NCBI RefSeq assembly: GCF_007655135.1
Contig: NC_045132.1
Span: forward strand, 13,702,001 to 13,766,000
Source: Punica granatum
Lineage: Eukaryota > Streptophyta > Magnoliopsida > Myrtales > Lythraceae
Length of the DNA: 64,000 nt
Reading direction: 5' to 3'
Of the stretch, positions 57,454 through 64,000 are shown one piece after another; within the stretch, counting starts at the first letter, position 1, and every line of letters starts with the position of its first letter. The notes under the pieces were generated by a model, which did no database searches, was not told the origin of the DNA, and was given only the letters and a program-made list of their open reading frames with translations. The position numbers and the translations under genes are program-made.

Positions 57454-59425
57454 TGATATAGGGGATTCAAAGGGACGGTTAACCAAAAGTTAAGAAAATA
57501 AGAAAAAAGCTGACATGAAGAGCTCTTATTTAAGGAATCGTGAAATTTCCTCGCACAAGTCTAAATTAATTAATATAGTAATAATAATAATATAGATAGA
57601 TAGATTTTTAAGGTAATACCGTTCTATTAAACTTGACCTAATTAAATAATGATTTTCCAAAAGATACTCTCGATGTTTAGAATTAAAAAAATTAAGAAAT
57701 TACATTTTCCAATCTTTTCTACATTTTGTAATAACTGAATTCTGCATATTTACACCCGTAGCTGCTCCTTTAAGAATAAAACTTGATCAAGATAAAAAAA
57801 ATTCATGACCGAAAAAGAAAATCAACAAATGTAATTCTTAAAAAAGAAAAGTAAAAAAAAAAGAATTAAAGAAGAATATATGTATATATATTGAAGCTTC
57901 TGTGCTTTGAACCGAAGCATCAAGGTTCCGTCCTAACTCTTGCTGCAGTGATTAGAGCACAGAGGGCTTTGATTGAAGCCCCTGTAATTCGAATTACACA
58001 CTAGCAAGGCTTTGACCGAAGCCCATGTGCTTCGAATTGAAGCCTCTTATGCTTAGAAATTTTTTAACAAGAAGTGTTCCAGTTCTTCGACTGAGAGTGA
58101 TGGTGGCAGTCTTGGCTGCCGGGACTACTGGTGGTGATGGTGATGGCGGCGGCAGCAACGAAGGCTGGTAACTGGAGAGGAGGTTTGTGTGCGAGGTTGG
58201 AGGAGGCTAAAGGATGTGTGAGAAAGAGGGTAATTTCGAAATTTTAAAAAAATAGAAGATTGCCAGCAAGTGGTAATCCACATAGCCACCTCCCCCGATG
58301 GTAATTTACATTACCACTTTGGTGGCAATGTGATGAAAATTCAGATTATCAATAATGCACCCCAATCAAATATGTCAATGTAGTGGACCCAAGCACTTTA
58401 AACTAAGATTATGGGTAATGTGGATAGATTGTCTTTTTGACAAAAAAAGAAAAAAGAAAAAAAAAAGAAGAGTTTTAAGAGTAACTTTTACATAACTTGT
58501 CAAGTGGTCCTCTTTTTTTTAGAAAGAAAGAAAATTATTTTTTTACACAATTAGTTATTGGTTTGTTTTCTAATTTTAATATTACTTTTCCAAAAGCTAA
58601 AAATATAAAAGTTAAAGAGCGCTTGGAAAAGGTGCCGCTTATGGTCAAAACGACGACCCCAATCTCATTGTTTTTCAAATATTTCATTATTCAAGGAAAA
58701 TCTACTCCTAAAAGATGTAGAACATTTAGAAACTCTAAAACATATAACGTTTTTCATATTAAATACTCCAAGAAATACGAAAATATCATTATTAATATAA
58801 CAGTGACATATAAAATATTTTTCCATTAGTTATATTATTGTTGTATATATTTTATACATAAGTATATCAACTCAGCTTCTTTTAGTAAAAAAATGTTATA
58901 AATATTATAAATTTAAAGTTTAATAACTATTTGATATTATGAATATTAAGGATTATTGTGTATTTAATGTTTTACTCCTTAATTTCATAGGGTAAAGATA
59001 AATACTTATCTTTTTAGAACTTTTACCCCAAAATTATTTTATTTTGAAACTACATTTTTTAAAATGATTTTGAATTTTGAATATTTTATTCTTTTTATTT
59101 TTCTTAATTTCTTAATTTTTATTTTTAATTTAATTTAATTTCTCTTATTTTATTTTTCTGATTTCGCATACTTTTATATTTTATTTCCTTCATGCATCTT
59201 ATTCATTGTTTGAATTTTTCTGATGCCACGTTAACTAATCATTTTTCATATCAGCAAATATAAACCGAAAATTGACATACGGAATTTGGGCCGAAATGGT
59301 AATTCGTGTATTTTTATGTAAAAAAACAAAGTTCATACTAAATTTAGAAAATATGCAAAATTCATGGTTATTGGCACAATTCGCCCTTTTTCTTTATAAG
59401 TTAGGATTGTTAGTATAAAAAAAAA
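57454..59425. other. AT-rich intergenic stretch
   Basis: 57890-58320 contains repeated TTGAAGC/GAAGC words and a GGTGGTGATGG-rich patch of unknown origin. 58980-59400 resembles a decayed MITE with AT-rich arms. No gene seen. Confidence 0.35.
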
Positions 59426-59863
59426 AAGGCGTACACCCGTGCCACGCATGGCGTTTCATAAATTTTTTTTCTTGTTCTACAAGAATTCCTAAAATATATA
59501 GTTTTTTAATAATAATTTTCTAGATGTATATAATTTTTAGCAATTATAATAAAATAAGTAAATCATTAATTATGAAATTAAGTAAAATATTTATTAATGA
59601 AATTAATTAAAAAAAGGAAATTATGAGATGAGAGAGAAAAGGCAGCTGAAGATTCAAACGCGAGGGAGGTGAGAGAGGAGAGAGAAGAGAAAGGAGGGAG
59701 AGAAAATAGAGAGAGAAGAGAGTGAGAAGATATGAATGGGTAGTTATTTAACTGTATTTACGATATTAATCTTAATCTAGCGGTTGCTTTTAATTAAATA
59801 AATATGTAGTAAGGGCATTTTGGGAACTCGAAAGTTACACTGAGTGCTTCTCAAATATAGTAA
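59426..59863 (-). mobile_element. Candidate short Helitron-like element
   Basis: On the minus strand it starts TCTATTATTACTATATTTGAG, a start resembling known plant Helitron 5' ends. It ends with a GC-rich hairpin-like segment (CCATGCGTGGCACGGGTG), a T run and CTAA. A purine-rich GAGAGAGAAG tract fills the middle. No coding capacity. The long T run between hairpin and CTAA is atypical. Confidence 0.4.
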
Positions 59864-60559
59864 TAATAGACAAATAAGAAAAGGTAATAAAACAAGAAAA
59901 AGATCAAAATGAAGGCAACTAAGGCAGTCGGCCTTACTATATTTCTGTTATCCTATTGTCATTTTCAGGTCCAAATTGAATAATGAAGCAACATAGATTT
60001 AATAATAGTTGGGATTCGTTTCTAACGTCTCTTAAATTGACGCATTTTAGTGGCTCCAGCTGCTTCTTATGGCTATGAAAAAATAGAAACCCCCAAAGCC
60101 TTTTGCCATCGAAAAAAAAAATTGATAATTACCATAACAGTAATAGAAAAAAATTGCATTAGATAGCACGAATTCGACCGTTTATCCATGTATTAGCGTA
60201 ATAATAAAACTTTATTATTTTTATAAGTGAAAATTGACATCTCCTAACACCACATTTCATATGGAAACCCCCGGTTAGCCGTCCTGCACATTTGGAAAGA
60301 CTGTGAGGCCCACACTTCTCCTTTATTGACGGAAGAAGAACCGCTTCAGCTTTCCAAAAAATTCTATAATCCATTTATTTTTAATGGATAGTATATATAT
60401 GGATTCGATCGCTGAGATTTAATCTTGAACTTTCAAAAGTGAGAGAATTCATAAAAAAAAAAAATTCAAATATTGAGGTTTGAAATTTGTGATTAAGGAT
60501 GGCAACGAGTTTGTGTAAATGAGTATCTCACCGGTCTTAAACCCTTATAGTTCATTAAC
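59864..60559. other. AT-rich intergenic stretch
   Basis: No gene or bounded repeat seen. Confidence 0.35.
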
Positions 60560-61438
60560 CTACTATTTGGATATGCAGGGGAAGGAACGAGAAGGAAAGG
60601 AAGAGGAGGGGAAGGAAGGATAATTTTTGCCCGTGTTTGGATATACTTAATATGGGAAAGGAAAGGGAGGGGTGGAAAATTTTAACCGTGTTTGGATCAG
60701 TGTTATCAGAATCGGATAGGATGATGAACCGGAAGGGGTATGGATTCATGGGTTTATGGGTCTAATCGGGGGTTCGATGGGTCGGACCGCACGTTTAATT
60801 AAAATAAAATAAATATTCATATTATTAAAAAAATTATGATAATTAAGATAGAAGTATGATGATTTCAAAAATATATGAGAATAGTGTAAGAAAATATAAA
60901 TATATTTAATATTTCTTACTTTAAAATAAATATTGAATTTTAATAAGTACTTAAAAGTAGAATCGGCCGGTTCAATGAAATTTTGCTCAAAACCGGCCGG
61001 TTCTATGGGTCCGGCGATTCAAATGTGCATTTTGGGTTTTCAAGTGAACCGGACCGAACATGGTGCCGGTTCCCATTTCGACCGGTCGAACCGGCCGGTC
61101 CGGTCCGATTCTGATAACAATGGTTTGGATATATATTAATAAGGGAAATGGAGGGGAAGGGAAATAATATTAAGTTTAATTACTATATTAGCCTTATATA
61201 TGTACCTTTTAGTAAAAAAGTTGGATTATTTGGTCTTTTCAAATTATTCTTAATTTCTTCATATTGTTTCGCCTCCATTCAACCCCAAATCGGTGTTGAA
61301 AGAAAATGAGGCCTTGGAGGTAAAATGAGGTGAAACTTTTACCTCCATTTCCCTTAACTTTCCTTTAAAATTACGTTTCCAAATAAGGGAAAAAATTCCC
61401 TTCCCTTCCCCTCCTTTCACCTCAATCCAAACATAGTG
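60560..61438. mobile_element. Outer MITE-like element with GTTTGGAT repeats, split by a hAT element
   Basis: Left end near TACTATTTGGAT and right end (in reverse) CACTATGTTTGGAT, both followed by G-rich AGGGGAAGG sequence. GTGTTTGGAT recurs inside at 60633 and 60688, and the hAT element used one of these as its target. Superfamily not established. Confidence 0.5.
60698..61122. mobile_element. hAT MITE with perfect 8-bp target duplication
   Basis: Ends CAGTGTTATCAGAATCGGA and, in reverse, CATTGTTATCAGAATCGGA. GTTTGGAT flanks both sides (60690-60697 and 61123-61130). The interior has CCGGCCGGTT palindromes, which form strong hairpins. The end motif is shared with the elements at 21318 and 56182. 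Confidence 0.88.
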
Positions 61439-62680
61439 TTTTTTCAATTGGGTCATGAAAAGAGTTTGGAAATCGAAATCAGAACGTTGTAGGGTTTGAA
61501 AATGATTCAGGATTTTCCCTTAAAACCCAACTCAAACCCATTAAGTCGAAATCACTAAAATAACAGTCATATTATTTCATATTTACAAGATAAACTTACC
61601 TTATTTTTCTATTTCTCCTTATTCAATTCTTCCGATTCACAGAATTATATGAATTTGATGACATCTACAGAAATTAGCTTGCCTACTCCCCGAACAGTAC
61701 TATAAGAATCAGTACTGAACATACTTAGTCTTTACAAAAAAAAAGAGGAATAATTTACTGTGCACGTTAACTAAAACTTTTTTATGTGTTATAATTTATT
61801 TATTTTATATTATGTAAATATAACTATTTTTCAACTATGTTAAATTAAATATTAATTTTACTTTAAATTAAACAATGTTCTACCTATATCGTTCTCAGCT
61901 CCAATCTTTACTTCCATCATTCTCCTTATTCCATTGTTATAGTTGCTGCAGTGTCAAGATCACTTTGACAGACCGGAAGAAAACGTGAATGACCATTTGA
62001 AGATTGTACTAAGAAGTTTTCATAGTTGATCGGAATTTAGTTCGTTCCTTATATTTGGATGTTTAGTATTTGTAAGACTTATTTAATGCTATGAATTTAA
62101 GTGTTGTGGCTATTTTTCTCAAACAATTACTCGCCTTGAATTATATTTTGTGTATGAACACTTTTTGTTATTTCAGATTATTTTGTAGAACTTTTGATGA
62201 GTTCGTAGAAGTTTTTTTAATAAATAAATTTTATTAATAGGCAAAAAACGGGTACCCAATAGTTACTCATTAAATTAGTGGGAAGGGTTTAGAAATTTTC
62301 CTTTGAAATATTAACAAGTTTGAAAAGGGTACATGATGGACCTAACTGTCCCATACCCTCCCAAGTACCGTCCCTATTTGTGATACATATAACTCCAATT
62401 GCATGCATCGCGGACCAATCCGCAGGATGGAGTTGCCAACCGCGGGTTATTGATTCGGTTTACTTCAACTAGACTGAACCGAGTCAAACCGACCGGACTG
62501 AACCGAGTCGGATTATTGATTTCGGTTTAATCCGGTTTCCTTGAGTTTGAATTGAAGACCGATTGGACTGTCTTTCCATCTTTTTGCCATTGCCAATGTG
62601 AGCGACTGTGTATTGTGTAATAATAGCTCAACCTTTCCCAACAGCCAAAACAAAGAGCAGAGGGGAAGCCAACCGATGAA
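61439..62680. other. 5' flank of the ALP1-like gene
   Basis: AT-rich until about 62400. 62440-62540 contains repeated ACTGAACCGAGTC/CGGTTTA words in both orientations, a possible small foldback just upstream of the gene. No other gene seen. Confidence 0.4.
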
Positions 62681-64000
62681 ATGGCGCCGGGGAAGAAATC
62701 GAAGAGGAGCAGCAGCAGCAACAGGAGGAGGGGGAGGAAGGACTCCAAGAGATTGAAGAAGCGCAGGAGCATCGCGGTGGCTCCAGTGGACCCCAGAGCC
62801 GTCGACACCGAGTGGTGGGACATCTTCTGGCGCCGGAACTCTTCTGCTGCCCCAGGTCTTCCTCCATTCCTTTTCCTCCTTAACCTTAATCCCCGTGCCC
62901 CAGGTGTCTGCTCCTATCATCTCATTGATTGTCGATCAGCTAGCTGTCTATTTGATCGTTCGGTGTTGTTGTTGGGTCTGCATCGTCTGTCATTGCTCAA
63001 CTTAATTGCAGAGCACCCAGACTGTGATTCTGTGAAGATTGTCGATTTTGGTCTACTGGGTGAAGCAAAAACAATGGATTTATCGTTATTGTCTGCTTCG
63101 TAGTATCCTGTCATGGCCGATTGATTTGATGAGTAGTTTGCTTAATGCCTTGCCTTAGGTCATTCGATTCATGAACAGGATGTAGAACAGAAAGTGGGGA
63201 AAAAAATGTTTAGGGCTTTGTTGACCAGACAGCAATTCCCATTTCGATCAACCCTGGAACCAGATTACATTAGTTTTCGAAAACACGAAACATTAATTAA
63301 GTAATCACAGGATGACCTATTTGTCTTACTTTCGATGTAAGGACTACTGGGGTTTTGGTTGAATTTGTAAGCTCATTCATGAACAAATGAAATCTTCCGG
63401 AGGTCATTTCACGAGGTTCTCAACATATATTTGGAGCTATAATTTGTGTACAACTAGCTTTTCCTTTTGCCTGCGAGTTTACTATGTATCAAGCTTAGAA
63501 ATGGCAGTTGATCAAGTCTGGCTCCATACTTCTTCTAAAAGCGATCTTTGAAGGTCACTGTTTCGTCTCAATGAAATTGGAATCCTCTCACCTGTTTACT
63601 TAAGATTGGCTTTGTCACTGATTGCCGTGCTGTAACAACCTACCGCTTAATTTTGAAGTTTGCAGAGGCCATAATCTTCTATCGGACAGGTTTTGCAAAA
63701 CGCTTCCGTTGATTGATGCTTAATTCAAATTTTAGCAGGTCCAATACCTGACAATGAGGAGGAAGGATTCAAGCACTTCTTTAGGCTCTCGAAGCAAACT
63801 TTCGCTTATATATGTTCCCTCGTGAGAGAAGATCTTATATCATGCCCACCCTCGGGGCTCATCAACATTGAAGGAAGGCTCCTCAGTGTTGAGAAACAAG
63901 TAGCTATCGCTTTAAGAAGATTAGCCTCCGGCGAGTCCCAAGTCTCGGTGGGAGCTGCCTTTGGGGTTGGGCAGTCGACGGTCTCCCAGGTGACGTGGAG
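62681..64000 (+). CDS. ALP1/HARBI1-like domesticated Harbinger nuclease, 5' part (runs off the window)
   Basis: Exon 1 is 62681-62855 and exon 2 starts at 63739 and is still open at the window end; the join gives ...APG-PIPDNEEEG in frame with GT-AG borders. Residues 4-29 are very basic and serine-rich (KKSKRSSSSNRRRGRK), a likely nuclear signal. EWWDIFWRRNSS and GFKHFFRLSKQTFAYICSLV follow, then LINIEGRLLSVEKQVAIALR and SVGAAFGVGQSTVSQVTW, a helix-turn-helix-like segment. This is the pattern of plant ALP1-like proteins (At3g55350/At3g63270 group), derived from PIF/Harbinger transposases; ALP1 itself associates with PRC2. The DDE domain should lie beyond 64000, so catalytic residues cannot be judged. 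Single-intron structure and lack of stops favour a host gene, but an active transposon is not excluded. Confidence 0.85.

Noticed and set aside
62513..62920. Minus-strand frames over exon 1 of the ALP1-like gene
   Set aside because: They are the complement of a lysine/arginine/serine-rich exon and read as leucine/proline-rich sequence with no family features; the plus strand has the real splice sites and homology.
1..64000. CRISPR arrays, rRNA genes or bacterial-type operons
   Set aside because: No regularly spaced short direct repeats with unique spacers, no rRNA-like sequence and no operon structure were found; gene structures are those of a plant nuclear genome.

Overview
The window looks like a stretch of a eudicot plant nuclear chromosome. 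It is AT-rich, its genes are split by GT-AG introns, it contains pentatricopeptide-repeat (PPR) genes, and it is full of plant-type transposons (MITEs, CACTA, hAT, Helitron-like, SINE, copia and gypsy remnants). I cannot name the species from the sequence. There is no sign of bacterial operons, rRNA, true tRNA genes or CRISPR arrays.

Three genes look functional. (1) An intronless mitochondrial PPR protein on the minus strand (10708-12444), very like Arabidopsis At3g02650. (2) A complete 12-exon group-3 sulfate transporter on the plus strand (41984-53517, 661 aa), closest to SULTR3;1. All twelve exons join in frame with GT-AG borders. (3) The 5' part of an ALP1/HARBI1-like domesticated PIF/Harbinger nuclease on the plus strand (62681 to the window end).

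Broken genes lie mostly in the first 18 kb. They are a restorer-like PPR with two in-frame stops (2137-2928), a type II inositol polyphosphate 5-phosphatase (FRA3/5PTase12-14 type) lacking its catalytic core (6488-9240), a decayed second PPR fragment (9992-10114), and a ubiquinol-cytochrome c chaperone (CBP3/UQCC1) pseudogene (16138-17576) with a Tourist-like MITE inside an exon. A fifth gene piece, exon 1 of an exostosin-type (GT47) glycosyltransferase, sits inside a transposon at 56182-57445.

Layout: 0-6.3 kb broken PPR and Helitron/gypsy debris; 6.5-12.5 kb 5PTase pseudogene and intact PPR; 13-18 kb SINE, UQCC1 relict and a 48-base poly-C run; 18-41 kb almost gene-free and densely nested with mobile elements; 41.8-53.5 kb SULTR3;1 with a tandem duplication in intron 4 and a SINE in intron 6; 53.5-62.5 kb second transposon-rich block; 62.7-64 kb ALP1-like gene.

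The most interesting feature is a small hAT group seen three times here (21318-22728, 56182-57445, 60698-61122). The copies share a terminal motif of the form CANNGTTNTCAGAATCG. Two have perfect 8-bp target-site duplications and one has 7 of 8. One copy carries a glycosyltransferase exon (a Pack-hAT) and another carries unrelated GC-rich, possibly genic DNA. Also notable are several MITEs with terminal GGG and 9-bp target duplications, three of which carry ACGTGGC (ABRE/G-box) cores, and an unoccupied copy of one MITE insertion site preserved in a local duplication. All homology statements come from reading translations by eye; no database search was run.
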